Assembly: GCA_016987375.1 (NCBI GenBank) | Contig: PJRA01000519.1 | Span: 1,449,741 to 1,489,217, forward strand | Direction of reading: 5' to 3' | Length of the DNA: 39,477 nucleotides | DNA from: Brachionus koreanus | Lineage: Eukaryota; Rotifera; Eurotatoria; Ploima; Brachionidae | Part shown: positions 1-10,481 of the stretch, piece by piece | Numbering within the stretch: the stretch's first letter is position 1 | Layout: every line of letters begins with the position of its first letter | Notes under the pieces: generated by a model | Database searches by the model: none | What the model was told of the DNA's origin: nothing | The model's input: only the letters and a program-made list of their open reading frames with translations | Made by a program: the position numbers and the translations under genes

Positions 1-2
1 AA

Positions 3-690
3 CCAGTCCCGTTAGAACCGTTTCCAACCTTTCTAGGTATCAAATTCGATCCTAAGCTAAGCTTTAAAAACCTATTAGAAAACATCAATGAAAAAGTTAT
101 GTCAAAAATTAATTTAATACGTAGGATAAAGGGTTTAAAACTAAGAAACTCAATTGAACTGTCCAAGATCGTATTCAAAAGCTTTATCCGTTCTCAGTTC
201 GATTACATTTTTATTCCAATTTCATGCTCCACGCAAAAAATTAGCTCAGACCTTCAAAATTACAGAACAAAATATTAAGATACATTAAGTACTATCCGAT
301 TAAGACAAAAATAACCAGAATTCACCAGAATTTAAAGCTCGACATGTTAGCTTCAAGATCCGAACGTATTTCACACAGGTTTCTCAGTAAACGAATTGAG
401 CATCAGCAATTTAACAGCGACTTAAAAGAGTACTTCTCCATTGCACCTGATACGAATCAAAAATTTTATACACTTTTTGGAAAATTTAATTCTTTTTTAC
501 AGGACATCCAAAGATAAATATGCAATTATTTCCTTTCATTAAAATCTAGTCAATTTTTATTTTCACTTAGTCATTTATCTTTTTTTTACTTTGTATGTTT
601 TTATTCAATCGCTAGGCTGACAAGAAGGACTATGTACCATTCTGAGCTGCATGGGGTATTCCCTAAAACTATTTAAATAAATAAAAATAT
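3..690 (+). mobile_element. LINE fragment, 3' part of reverse transcriptase plus 3' UTR (family A)
   Basis: The 5' end lies outside the window. Frame 3 (3-275) reads like the post-catalytic thumb region of a jockey/CR1-type non-LTR reverse transcriptase: FLGIKFDPKLSF, then KINLIRRIKGLK and SFIRSQFDY. After a frameshift near 270 the reading continues to a TAA at 515-517, with KYYPIKTKITRIHQNLKL and SERISHRFLSKRIEH. A ~170-base AT-rich 3' UTR follows, ending in a recognisable tail (615-675: GGCTGACAAGAAGGACTA, then CTGCATGGGG, AAAACTAT) and an A/T-rich end. The same tail recurs at 12181-12250 (plus) and 26042-26100 (minus), which defines the 3' end of the family. The thumb segment recurs at 9995-10213. 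It is frameshifted and so inactive. Clade assignment within jockey/CR1 is uncertain. Confidence 0.8.
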
Positions 691-823
691 TTTAGCAAAT
701 AAAATAAGCCAATTTTTACAGAATTTACCTATATTAAAACGCGTATAGTATTTATACACCAATTTACAACAATTTATTTCTTTTTGTAATTTGATTTCTT
801 TTAAATTAAAATTGGTACAGTAG

Positions 824-997
824 ATGAATATGATGCTTCAAGAAGAGTCTGAAACAGAGGAGATAGACGAGCAGTCATTTTCAAAAAAGACTAGATTGGA
901 AAAAAATTAAAAAGTAATTAAAAATAAATGCGGAAGACCAGTCGGATCTAAAAACAAAAAATTAAAATTAAATTTAGTACTTTTTTTCTATTCTTAA
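824..997 (+). pseudogene. Degenerate coding remnant with AT-hook-like motif
   Basis: From the ATG at 824 the frame reads an acidic stretch (QEESETEEIDEQSFSKK), one stop at 908-910, then continues in frame with KVIKNKCGRPVGSKNKK before a stop at 995-997. GRPxGSKNK resembles an AT-hook-like basic motif common in mobile-element proteins. The codons look protein-like, unlike the flanking A/T runs. It sits between a LINE tail and the innexin gene, so it is probably transposon debris. It could also be chance; no family is assigned. Confidence 0.3.
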
Positions 998-1325
998 AAA
1001 GAATATTTTAATTTGATTTTCATTTTATTTTTCAAAATAGTTAAAAGTCTTTTTTTAGTACCGTTCAAATGGTTTGTGTATGTGGAGCCATTTTGTTGGA
1101 GTGAATTTTTATTTATATATTTGATTTTTTAATAAAATTAAAATTCAGAAAAAAACTAAGCGAATTTAAAAAAAAATTGTTTTATTTTAAATAATGATAA
1201 TTCAAAAAAAAATCTAACACAAACAAATTGTTAATTTTTTAAATTTTCGAAAAAAAAATTTCCTGAGAGAGAAACAAATTAATTTGTACAAAATGCTGAT
1301 CGTTTGGATGATCATACCACTTTGT

Positions 1326-2600
1326 CTATTGATTATAATCGATATTATGCTGGTTTAACTTTTCACACTCTTTTTCGTCCATGTTCTGCTGCATTGCAAA
1401 TCTTGGATAGCGTTTAAAGTTGTCCCACAAGGCACACACAAGCTCACCGACCACAATATCATTTGTGTTCTTTTTGACTATGCGCAGTAGCAGCACACCG
1501 TCTTGCTTCAAATACTCATAAACGAATGCGTCAAGTATCTTTCCATCAATCAAGTTTGTCGATGAGGAGGTCGACGACGACGAATGATGATGTGATGCAT
1601 AGCCCAAACGTTCGTTCACTTTCAAGTAACGTCTGACAAAAGACGTTCGAGACGAACTAGAAAACGAATAAAGCCAAACAAAAACAGAGTATACACTAAA
1701 CATGGAGACCAAACACAACCAAAACCAAATGAATATGAATATTTTTTCGTTAAACAAATTAATTGGCAATGTGCATTGGATTGTGTTTCTGTGATTGTTT
1801 TCTCCGAGTGTTCGAATGACAAAGTCGCACATGGTCACTCTTGGAAAGCGTGGACTCTCCCAAAAATCTCGTCCTGCAATCAAATCGCGTATCACATCAA
1901 AGCCATACATAGTGAAATTGTGACCCATAAAAGCGTTGAGGAGAAAAAATTGTCCCAACACGTTTAGCAAATACAACAATTTAATGAACATGTACAAACT
2001 TGAAATGTAGTGACCGGAGCGGTTATTGGGCAAAAAGCATCTGCTAATGCGTCGTCTAAAGCGACCTAGGAACGATTGATCGTAGTATGCCCGGTGGTAG
2101 TCGATGGCCCGGTCGATCAGTTTGACTGCATTTCTCATTGTTTTGTCACGTGACTCAGCCGAAGACTGGTCCATTGACGAGACAATTTTCATGACCGATT
2201 TGGCGTCCAAGCCATTCGGTTTGGCAAGCAGATGCCACAAGCCGAACGGAAGATAGAAGAACAAAGCCATTGTGGCCAAAATAAAAGGCACCCATTGGTA
2301 ATAGTTGACTCTGTATTGTCTTGGCTCGGACGGATTGGGCAATATGTCCCCAGTTGGCACATAGTATTTGTTGGCTATCCAGCAAATGTAGTTGGTGTAC
2401 TGGGTCATTGGACCAGTGAACTGGGCCGGTGCCCAGCATGCTATCGGACTTCCCACTAGTTGTGTTGAGCCGATGAGCACACAGAATATTATTAGCAGAG
2501 ATACTGTGTATCTGTGTGAGAGACGATCGGAAAAGTCGTCATCTTGAATTCTGTTGCCTGATGCGACTTTTTTGAACAAATCCACAAACTCCCACACCAT
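1326..2600 (-). CDS. Innexin (gap-junction channel protein)
   Basis: Complete 424-residue single-exon reading frame, normal length for an innexin. Innexins form the gap junctions and non-junctional hemichannels of protostomes in the plasma membrane. Four hydrophobic segments are visible: TM1 ~33-50, TM2 ~104-125, TM3 ~201-224 and TM4 ~287-311. The family signature YYQWV lies at 100-104 at the start of TM2. Each extracellular loop carries the expected cysteine pair: C55 and C73 in loop 1, C258 and C276 in loop 2. The N-terminus (DDDFSDRLSHRYTV, 20-33) matches the innexin cytoplasmic start. The cytoplasmic tail has a Ser/His-rich stretch (~339-350) and looks lineage-specific. The ATG at 2600 has YAG sites within 30 bases upstream that could serve as splice acceptors. 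A reverse-strand TTTATT near 1108 could be the poly(A) signal. Which paralogue this is cannot be told. Confidence 0.97.
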   Translation of the reverse strand: MVWEFVDLFKKVASGNRIQDDDFSDRLSHRYTVSLLIIFCVLIGSTQLVGSPIACWAPAQFTGPMTQYTNYICWIANKYYVPTGDILPNPSEPRQYRVNYYQWVPFILATMALFFYLPFGLWHLLAKPNGLDAKSVMKIVSSMDQSSAESRDKTMRNAVKLIDRAIDYHRAYYDQSFLGRFRRRISRCFLPNNRSGHYISSLYMFIKLLYLLNVLGQFFLLNAFMGHNFTMYGFDVIRDLIAGRDFWESPRFPRVTMCDFVIRTLGENNHRNTIQCTLPINLFNEKIFIFIWFWLCLVSMFSVYSVFVWLYSFSSSSRTSFVRRYLKVNERLGYASHHHSSSSTSSSTNLIDGKILDAFVYEYLKQDGVLLLRIVKKNTNDIVVGELVCALWDNFKRYPRFAMQQNMDEKECEKLNQHNIDYNQ

Positions 2601-2639
2601 CTTTAATTTATTTCTATTTTAAAAAAATCTAAAAATATA

Positions 2640-4160
2640 GAAAACAAAAAATTTATTTAATTTTATTTTTTTTTTAAAGAAGACTATTTGAAATAAATGT
2701 ATAGCTCCGCCTGAATTTATTTTTTAAAATTAGATCGATAATTGACCGTTATTATTCAGAAGCAAAAATGCACAGTTAAATGATCGGGCTGTCAAATGGA
2801 TTTTGTTTTTGTTTTTGTTTTAACTACAGTAGGACTCAAGCATCCAGTTAAAAAATTTTATAAATAATCCATCTTATTTCATTAAATACAAGTAACCACA
2901 AATAGAAGAAATTTGCTAGTATTTGACTAGAAAATTTTTCTTAAAAAATTCACCAGTCGTTTGCCATGTAAAACATTTATTTTCTTCTTTTTAATAGAAA
3001 AAAGAAATAAAGATAAAGAAACATTTTGATGAGCGAACTTTCTTTTATTTGATGAATTACGTTAATGAATGCGAAAAAGACAAATATGTGGACATTGTCA
3101 ACTAGGTCCCATGCGCTTAGCAAGTCACTAGTATTTAACACTGTGTAAAATATTAGACAAGAGCTCTCTCTCTTTATTATTTTTTTAGAAGACATGAAGA
3201 ACTTATAATTTTGCATTGATTGTTATTTTTGTTATTATTTTCTTTATTATTTGTTAAGGCTAGAAGCGGCCACTTATTAATAAAGTCATTATATAATCCA
3301 GTTCTTATTATTATTTTGTGTTATAACCGAGAACCACCAGATCCTAACAGATCCGAGAAAAAAAAAATTATATATATAAGGCTTATAACATTTCTCTTAA
3401 AGAATGCAAAAAAGTGACTTGTAAAAATTGCATTTTTATTGATCCACAAGGGTCTTGTTTTCTTGACCCCTTACTATAATGTTACAGAAAGATTTTATGA
3501 GTTTGTTTACTAATAAAATCTAATACTATACTTTGAAAGATTGAATGAGGGTATATGGTACATAGCAAAAAGGACAGCGGCCATCAGAACAAACAAAAAC
3601 AAAACAACTCAAGCTCAAAGTGCATCTGCAAAAGCAAACAAAATACTATTTTTAAAAAATTAAAAATATTAATTCAATTGAAAAATAGGAAGAAATTTTT
3701 GACAATAATAATAAAAAATAATTTTACATCCTCTATTTTTTTTTCTGTATTACAATCTAAAAATGATCTAAAGAAAATTAACTTAAAGAGTTTGACTTGA
3801 ATATCTGTGTAGCCAACTCAAACACATTTTGAATAAGAAACTGCTAATTATTTCAAAATGTTTGTTTATTAGTAATCTCCAATAGTTATTTTAAAAATGA
3901 AACGTTCCGCTCAGAACATATCTTCAAATAAACAGAAATAAAAATATCTGTTTCATTTGATCTGGTGAAATAGAATGGTTTTAAATAAGTCGATCTATTT
4001 GGTGTGGTGGTATCAGATGATTAAAAGTGAATTTTTCAATATACTTTCAATTATTAATGTCTTTCAATGTTTGTCAGTAGAGAAAAGAACTTGTGAGCAA
4101 AAACATATACCTCAATGGTAAAACCACACATAGAGTTTGCGGTGAATAGTAAAAAAAAAC
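2640..4160. other. AT-rich intergenic DNA
   Basis: Upstream flank of the innexin gene; its promoter should lie here, but no core element stands out from the A/T background. It contains a short GTTTTT repeat (~2802-2821). An 81-codon frame at 3555-3800 begins with a basic, Ser/Gln-rich stretch and is probably not a gene. Nothing else is recognised. Confidence 0.5.
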
Positions 4161-4161
4161 A

Positions 4162-4390
4162 TTAGAGAAAGGTCCAGGAATGTGCTAAAAAATAGTTTTG
4201 ACTTTGAGAAGCATGGTATGTGTAATGCGATTGCTAAAAATTGGGTTAATGAAACTAAGTGAAAGACGAGTTAGAGTACATTTTATTAAAATATTTAAAT
4301 TAGCAAGTGGATTTTGAAATGCTCAACTAACTAGAATCCAAATCTTTCAAAAGCAATACGTCAATTTAATTAAATCGCAGCTTAAATAGA
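4162..4390 (+). mobile_element. Decayed LINE reverse-transcriptase C-terminal tail (family B)
   Basis: One frame reads LEKGPGMC, a stop, LTLRSMVC and then IGLMKLSERRVRVHFIKIFK, with another stop at 4315-4317 and a further stretch to ~4390. This aligns by eye with the common CR1/L2-type tail (LEKVQRR..., then GLxSLExRRxRGDLIxxFKI) that is better preserved at 30259 and 38389-38955 in this window. It carries several stops and is a molecular fossil. Confidence 0.6.
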
Positions 4391-4399
4391 ATGTTCTTG

Positions 4400-6300
4400 T
4401 TACAAAAAAAATATTTTCTCATTTATATCGTTTATAGTGAATAAAATTATTTAAAACAAGAAAAGTCTTTTGCTTAACTTGCTTAAAAAAATACCTTTAA
4501 AAGACAAAGGATAATATTAAATTTAAAAAAAATGAATAAATAAATTGTGTTTAGACAAGACTAATAAATTTGACCATTATTTAAAAGATATATATGCAAA
4601 TTTAAAGCTCAAAAATTGAAAATTATTCTTTAATCTTCATTAAGCAGGCTGACAATACACCCAAAATTAAAATAAAAATTTTAGTTTAAATTTTAAGTCA
4701 AAAAAGTATCTTTGAAATGAATTTAAAAATGGTTCCTTGGCTACTTAAATGCCTATTATTCTAATGAATTTTTCTAAAGCTTTCGAATTATATTTACGAA
4801 TAGGATAGAATAAGAAAAAAAAAAGCTAATACTTGAGGCAAATCGAACAAAAATATGTTGTCTAAAGAATAGAAAGAAATAAACTACGAAAAATTGAAAA
4901 ATATAATGTCCATTTATTAAATAGGCTTGTTTTGACAAGTCTGATATTTAAATTTATTGAAATATGCATAAATTATTATTTATTTTAGAAGAAGAAGAAA
5001 AATTTTATTGCCTTCGAAATTTAATTTTTGAGAGAAAAAAAAAATTTTAAATTCTAAATAATGGAATGAACTCTTCATAAAAAGAGAGAAAAAAAAATTA
5101 AATAAAATAAATAAGACAGATTAAATTTCTGAAATTTTATTCACTAATTAATAAAGTCAAATTGAATTTGAAACAAAACTTAATCCTAGGTCTCGATAAA
5201 TTTATTTATAAAATAATAGCCAAGTTTTTAACTTAGCCGATTTGTTACTTGTTCAAAAGCCCAGTCTGTTTCGAAGAAAAGGGATTAGAAGTTTTAAATT
5301 CATTAATATTCTTTTAGTCAATAAATTTCTATTTTTTCGTTTAAAAAGAAAAATAAAATAAATCTTTTGAAACCAAGTGTCAATTTTTTAAATGCTTAAA
5401 AGCTATGATTTACTCGACATCATGACAACAAGCATCATTTTGTCAACATAAGAAAAAAATTACTTTTTTTTTATTGTTCATTGACCACAAAATAATTAAT
5501 GCAATGCAAAAAAAAAATTTTAAAAATTTCAAAAATGTGAACTTTAAATAGATAATTAAAAAATAATCTGCTTGTTAAAATTTTGTAATCTTATAATGTT
5601 GTATGTATGCGATTTTTAATTATGGTTTGATTAATTAATGAGAAATAAAATAAAGGGATAGATACTTGTTATTTAAAACAGACACACACCAAACACACAA
5701 AGACACGCATAGAAATCTGCTTAACAGGTACGTTAAAAATAGCTTGATGAGAAAAAATGTACTGATCACTCCCCTAATACATGGCTATATTGGTTTCTTC
5801 ATTAAAAGCTCCAAATCAAAAACTCCCTTGTACCAAGCCTCAAACGATTTTTTCAAATCGATAATTGATTTCTTTTGATAACCCTAACCCTCTTTTTTTC
5901 TTCTCTTCAAATTGTATTAACATCCAAATGCCTTTTTATTGAAACTAATTTTTTTAAAAAACAATTTTTTTTTACATCTTTAAATTACAATGAAAAAAGG
6001 AGTCAAATTAAAACCTGAACTTAAACAAACGGAAAAAAGGATAAAAGAAAAATGTGCACAGAGACTGAGTGTTGTATTTTTTTTTATTCTTTATAAAATT
6101 TCCAAAGTCTCTACTCCAAAAACTAATCTTTACAGAAGAAAGTAATAAAATCAATTTATGATTTACATATTGATCGGATTAAAAGGTCATTTTTATCGAT
6201 TATTCATGCTAAATCTAAATCAGTTTTGGGTGACTTATGCAAAAGAATGTAAGATATTTATGTCCATTTGTAAAGCCATAACTCAAAATATGCTAATGAA
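4400..6300. other. AT-rich DNA without recognisable genes
   Basis: Long A/T runs with no domain-like reading frame. A 70-codon frame at 5666-5878 has no recognisable family or coding character. The GC-elevated patch just beyond (6320-6350 and 6433-6500, with GGGGGCCGGTCTAAGG and GCGGCCCTC) may be old transposon sequence but was not assigned. Confidence 0.5.
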
Positions 6301-6630
6301 TGTGTTAGCGGTTTACTAATGTTGGGGGCCGGTCTAAGGACCATTTGGCCACAAAATTTGGTAGAAAATTTTTAACATTATTTAAAATTATTTAATTATT
6401 TGTTTTAGATTACATTCAATCTAAAGCAATAAATGAGCGGCCCTCTAATGGTTGACAACTAAACGGTCAAATCATAAAGGGACCTTCGCCAAACACCAAT
6501 AAACGGAGAGATGGTTCTAAGAAAAAGGATTCTATTCTGAGATAGAAATTTTTATTTTATTTTACATGAATTAAATGGTTGCGCAGCAAACTTTGCTTAA
6601 CTACTAAAACGTATTTTCAAAACAAGTTTA

Positions 6631-6750
6631 ATGTCTAGCAAATTACCTAATGTTTGGTAGGAGGCAAACAAACTCCTATAACAGGACTGAACCAGAAAAC
6701 TACAGGCCAGTGTCATTTACTTCAGTACCATGCAAAACAATGGAAAAATA
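6631..6750 (+). mobile_element. LINE reverse-transcriptase N-terminal fragment
   Basis: The frame from 6631 reads SSKLPNVW, a stop, EAN. A shifted frame from 6683 then reads RTEPENYRPVSFTSVPCK and TMEK before a stop. The core P-x-NYRPVSxTSVxCKxxEK is a conserved block at the start of the non-LTR reverse-transcriptase domain, before the catalytic motifs. Only this short block survives, with a frameshift and stops. The family cannot be matched to the C-terminal fragments nearby because they do not overlap. Confidence 0.65.
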
Positions 6751-7180
6751 AGACTAAAGTCTTGCTCCGCAGGAATCCTGCTGTAATTATTAATACTTAA
6801 AAAAAGCATCTTTTTTTTACACAAAGCTAGCAATTTTTTTTCTAATAAAAAAATATTTTTGGTTTTTCTAAAATTTATAATACTCAAATTTAAAAAGAAA
6901 TTTATAAAATTATAACATTAAATTTTTCTTGTATTTTTAATAAATAAAAACAAAAAGCAAATAAATAAAACACCTAACTTTATAATGCATTTTTTTTAAA
7001 GATAATTGACCAAATTCTAATCAAACGAAATTACAAAACAAAACAACACAAAAAAAGAACAACTTGTTTGAATGAATATCCCTATCCGTTCATCTGAGTC
7101 CTAATCCTACCATAGGAAAAAATTCAGAATAATAACAAACCATAAACGTTCAACTTATTTAAAACATTAAAATTTTTAAC

Positions 7181-7194
7181 CTCATTTAATCTAA
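7181..7194. repeat. Target-site duplication, left copy of SINE 1
   Basis: CTCATTTAATCTAA, identical to 7485-7498 on the other side of the SINE. Confidence 0.85.
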
Positions 7195-7484
7195 ATAATT
7201 AACCCTATTCTATCCTAGAGGATAATGGGGAGGCGCTCATCTCCTTTTCAAGTACCTTTTTGAGCAACAGCTCCGATCTGACACAGAGGCTACTGCATCG
7301 AATTGATCATCCTCACTGCAATTATTACCCAGTCAAAACCGGTCCCCCATTTTTTGATGAAAGGGGTTTAAAACATGCGCCCCGTATTACAGAGATATTT
7401 TGAAGATTTTTCCACCTTTAGCGGGTTTTGAACCTTCGATCCTCTGCTTGCATGACTAACACACAAACCACTGGGCCATACGGG
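7195..7484 (-). mobile_element. tRNA-derived SINE (family 1)
   Basis: Read on the minus strand, the element starts with a tRNA-like head: a box-A-like TGGCCCAGTGG about 10 bases from the 5' end and a box-B-like GGTTCAAAACC about 40 bases further on. These are the internal RNA polymerase III promoter elements. A body of ~220 bases of higher GC than its surroundings follows and ends near GGATAGAATAGGGTTAATTAT. It is flanked by a perfect 14-bp direct repeat, CTCATTTAATCTAA, at 7181-7194 and 7485-7498, the signature of target-primed retroposition. The tail matches no LINE in this window, so its partner LINE is not seen here. Confidence 0.8.
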
Positions 7485-7498
7485 CTCATTTAATCTAA
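7485..7498. repeat. Target-site duplication, right copy of SINE 1
   Basis: CTCATTTAATCTAA, identical to 7181-7194. Perfect identity suggests a fairly recent insertion. Confidence 0.85.
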
Positions 7499-7680
7499 TA
7501 ATAAATAATTAATTTAATTGTTTAGCGCAAAAATATTAATTATCAATTTTGGATATTTTCCCTTTTCTACTCTTAATTATCATAACCAATTTTACGTAAT
7601 ATGCTTCGATCCAAACATACTCTTTGTGTTACGTCTAAAAGAACTATGCATTACATGGGACATAATAGAAAGACGAATTG

Positions 7681-7911
7681 AGAAAAGAAGGCAAAATGAA
7701 AATAATTTTACATTTTTACATTTTTACATTTTCACATTTTTAGATTTTTTGTGCAATATTTAAGAAATTTTTTAATTTTATTTTTGTTTACCAAATAATT
7801 TGAAGGAGTTTTTTTGAATTGAATTGAACAAAAAATTGCACAAAAAATCTAAAAATATGAAAATGTAAAAATGTAAAATTATTTTCATTTTGTCTTCTTT
7901 CCTTCTTTTCT
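7681..7911. repeat. Large inverted repeat (foldback), ~77-bp arms
   Basis: The left arm (7681-7758) and right arm (7835-7911) are reverse complements with few differences, separated by a 76-base loop. The arms include GAAGGCAAAATGAAAATAA, tandem CATTTTTA units and AGATTTTTTGTGCAAT. Transcribed RNA would form a long hairpin. No clear target-site duplication was found, so it may be a foldback transposon or an inverted duplication. Confidence 0.85.
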
Positions 7912-7919
7912 AAACAGTA

Positions 7920-9320
7920 AGAACTGTTTTGCCCATTTAATCATTTAATTTAGTTATAAAAAAATATATATAATAATTCACAGACATGGATAAATTTGTT
8001 TTGTCTGAGTTACCTTTTTAGAATAAAATACTTTTGAATAGAAGAAACTTTTATTTGATGAAATGAGCTTACACTAGAGTCAAAATGTTACTCTAAATAA
8101 TTAAAGCGTAAAGATTTGATCTTATTTTACCTCAGAAATGTATATAAAATTCACTTTTAATAAAGTAGCAGTTTTGCTTGTCTTATTTTTTTCTAATTTA
8201 TCAAATAAACTCGCCTTAATGGCCAAAAAACAAATGATCATTTGCAATTTTTAATTTAAATATATTCACTAATATAGAACATGTCTATTTGATTAGAAAA
8301 GCAATGTACAAATGAGAGGTATCGAATCATAAATTAAATCAGGCATGATAAAAACAATAAAAACGTGAAAATTAATGAAAAAGAAATGAAACTATAGTGC
8401 GACATTTACAACTAAGTGAGATTATTCACCGGAGAATAAAAAAAAATTAATTTAGCTCGCCTAAAATTAATTATTTAGAAAAAAAAATCATGACCATCTG
8501 TTTCTTCTTCTCTCTTTCTCTCTCTCTCTCTCTTTTATGTCCAATTATACTCACTTAACAAGCTCTTAAAAGCAAAAATAGAAAATAAACAAACTCATTT
8601 ATTTATTTTACGGATCATCATTTTTAATCAGAAATCCCAAGGCCTATTATTTTCTGACCAAATGGATAAAGACCTGCGCTTATATAAATATTTACTTAAC
8701 TTATAATTTAAGTTTGGTCGATGTGCTTGCTAATTTAGCCTAGCCAAATAACAACATAACATTTAATCTAGAATAAAAGTTAATTGAAAATATATTCCTA
8801 ATCTAAAACTACCAAATGGTCATATTTTCATTTGATATCTTTCATAAGAGCTTTCCTATTTTAGAAATTTATCAATAATTAAAAAACAAGCATGATAAAT
8901 AAGTGCATGGTTTTTTAGCGAAAAAAAAAACGAAGAGAGGAGACTCTTGGCTTTGGTTTCTTCAATAGCCTAATGTAAATAGTTTTCTTCGTTTGGGATT
9001 AGAAAATTGGGTCGAAAATTTTGACCAATTTAAACGCAATTTATTTATTTTCTCTAAATAATTTAGAGAATTATTATATTGCTATGGATTCCTAATTTTA
9101 AATGGGCCTAATGACACAAAATAAAAATTCAGTCCTATTCATTATAAATTAGATATTTTATTTATTTAGACTCTACTCAAATAGCCTTCTATTGATATAT
9201 ATCTAGGTGTCTAATTTGTCTCCATTTTATTTTTTTTCAGAATAAATCTCAAAAAAGATGATGTCAATTTCATTTTTGTTAGATTTTTAAAAGCTAAATC
9301 CAAATCCTAAATCCAACTAT
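7920..9320. other. AT-rich DNA with a (CT)n microsatellite
   Basis: No coding or element structure recognised apart from a CT-rich simple repeat at about 8501-8535. Confidence 0.5.
8501..8535. repeat. (CT)n / (TTC)n simple repeat
   Basis: Pyrimidine-only run: TTTCTTCTTCTCTC followed by CTCTCTCTCTCTCTC. Confidence 0.9.
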
Positions 9321-9328
9321 GCGAAAAG

Positions 9329-9664
9329 TCGGCATTGTCAATTTTGGAACAAAAAACAAAAACAAAAATTTTAAATAAAAAAACTTTTTTTCAAAGAATC
9401 CAAAAATTGTGCTGCAAAATGTATCAGCTGATACAAGGTTTGTATGACCCAAATTTAGTTTGTGTAAAACTTCTAAAATTTAATTTTAATAATTTCCTAA
9501 TGCATATACTGTTTTGCACAATTGCACATTTTTTGCACCGACTAAATTTGGGTAATACAAACTTTGTGTCAGTTGATACACTTTGCAGAACAATTTTTCG
9601 ACCCTTAGAAAAAAAGTTTTTTTAATTTAAAATTTTTGTTTTTTGTTCCAAAATTGGCAATGCC
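9329..9664. mobile_element. Foldback (long-TIR) non-autonomous element, 336 bp
   Basis: The left arm (9329-~9465) and right arm (~9530-9664) are long imperfect reverse complements sharing GCATTGNCAATTTTGGAACA, an A-rich stretch, ACTTTTTTTC, ATTGTNCTGCAAANTGTATC and CCCAAATTTAGT. CGAAAAG at 9322-9328 and 9665-9671 is a probable 7-bp target-site duplication. A 96-codon open frame (9335-9625) across the hairpin is a by-product of the repeat, not a gene. Remnants of the same family lie at 11010-11085 and 13850-13995. The superfamily cannot be assigned without a transposase; 7-8 bp duplications would suit a hAT-like source. Confidence 0.85.
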
Positions 9665-9677
9665 CGAAAAGCCGGTC

Positions 9678-9848
9678 AATCTGAGAAGATCTCACAATAA
9701 AGGACAAATCAACAAAAGAGGTTCATTCTGATATAACTTTCTTACTAATAGAGTGGAGTCAATTTGGAACGGATTTTCAGACCATTTTATATCTGCAACT
9801 TTAGTTAAAAGTTTTAAATCAAGAATTGACAAAAAAAGAACTGTATGA
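9678..9848 (+). mobile_element. LINE reverse-transcriptase C-terminal tail (family B)
   Basis: One frame reads NLRRSHNKGQINKRGSF, a stop, NFLTNRVESIWNGFSDHFIS and VKSFKSRIDKK, ending at a TGA (9846-9848). This matches the closing block of CR1/L2-type reverse transcriptases (NRVVNxWNxLPxxVVxAxSVNSFKxRLD). It begins immediately after the foldback element at 9329-9664. The upstream part of the LINE is not recognisable on the other side of that element. Confidence 0.75.
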
Positions 9849-9994
9849 GCTCGTAGCAGTAACTCGTGATATATGTTTAGTGGAAGGCGAAAACGTGCTT
9901 AAAGCAAGATGGGTACAAGATTGATTTAAAAAATGTCATAGTGGTGATACAGGTGTTCAGAGGTGCATTTGACAGATTAATTGAAAATTAAATA

Positions 9995-10213
9995 TTGAAA
10001 AACAAGAAATTGCTCTCGACCTTTCTGAGTATTAAGCTTGATCCTAAGCTAAAATATAATCATCATTTCAACAATATCATCAAAAAAGTCTCACCGAAAG
10101 TCAACATTCTTCGAAAAATTAAAGGATGTAAATGGAAGAAGTCAATTACGATGAACAAGAGTCTTTACAAATATATAATAAGATCTGTTTTTGATAATGG
10201 GGTATTCAAATAA
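9995..10213 (+). mobile_element. LINE reverse-transcriptase thumb fragment (family A)
   Basis: A 72-codon open stretch with FLSIKLDPKLKYNHHFNNII, KKVSPKVNILRKIKGCK and YKYIIRSVFDNG. It aligns with the start of the LINE at 3-275 (FLGIKFDPKL, then RRIKGLK and SFIRSQFDY), so it belongs to the same family. There is no catalytic core, and flanking sequence degenerates at once. Confidence 0.75.
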
Positions 10214-10292
10214 TTAAAAGAGACCTATTTTAAAAAACTACAAAATTTGATTTTTCCATTTTTGCAATTATGATCTTAGACATCAATAAAAT

Positions 10293-10481
10293 GTGAAAAG
10301 AGGACGCTTTGATAAAAAGGTGATGTTGGATGCTTTGTTAAATTTCAAAGGCGTTATACACTTTGAGCTATTTCAAGAAGATTGTACCATAAGTGCAAAA
10401 GTCAATTCTAAACAACTAGAACCAATGTATGCTTCACTTCAGGAAAAATATATATATATACACATCTTGTTTTACCAATAA
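10293..10481 (+). mobile_element. Mariner-like transposase fragment
   Basis: A 62-codon open frame whose first ~50 residues (KRGRFDKKVMLDALLNFKGV, then IHFELFQEDCTISAKVNSKQ and LEPMYASLQEKY) follow the mariner transposase pattern KVMLxxxWxxKGVxxFELLxxNxTIxxxxYxxQLxxL. The block following the first catalytic aspartate region is present; catalytic acidic residues further along are not. It runs into a TA microsatellite (10447-10460). It is a short dead fragment, and no terminal repeats were identified for it. Confidence 0.6.

Noticed and set aside
1622..2459. Open frames of 63-94 codons overlapping the innexin
   Set aside because: They are shadows of the innexin reading frame with no domain content of their own.
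3555..3800. Possible hAT-type N-terminal domain (KKDSGHQNKQKQ)
   Set aside because: The basic Ser/Gln-rich start is suggestive, but the rest of the frame is low-complexity Lys/Ile/Asn and no further motif follows.
9335..9625. 96-codon plus-strand open frame
   Set aside because: It lies across both arms and the loop of the foldback element; its openness follows from the inverted A/T-rich sequence and it has no protein character.
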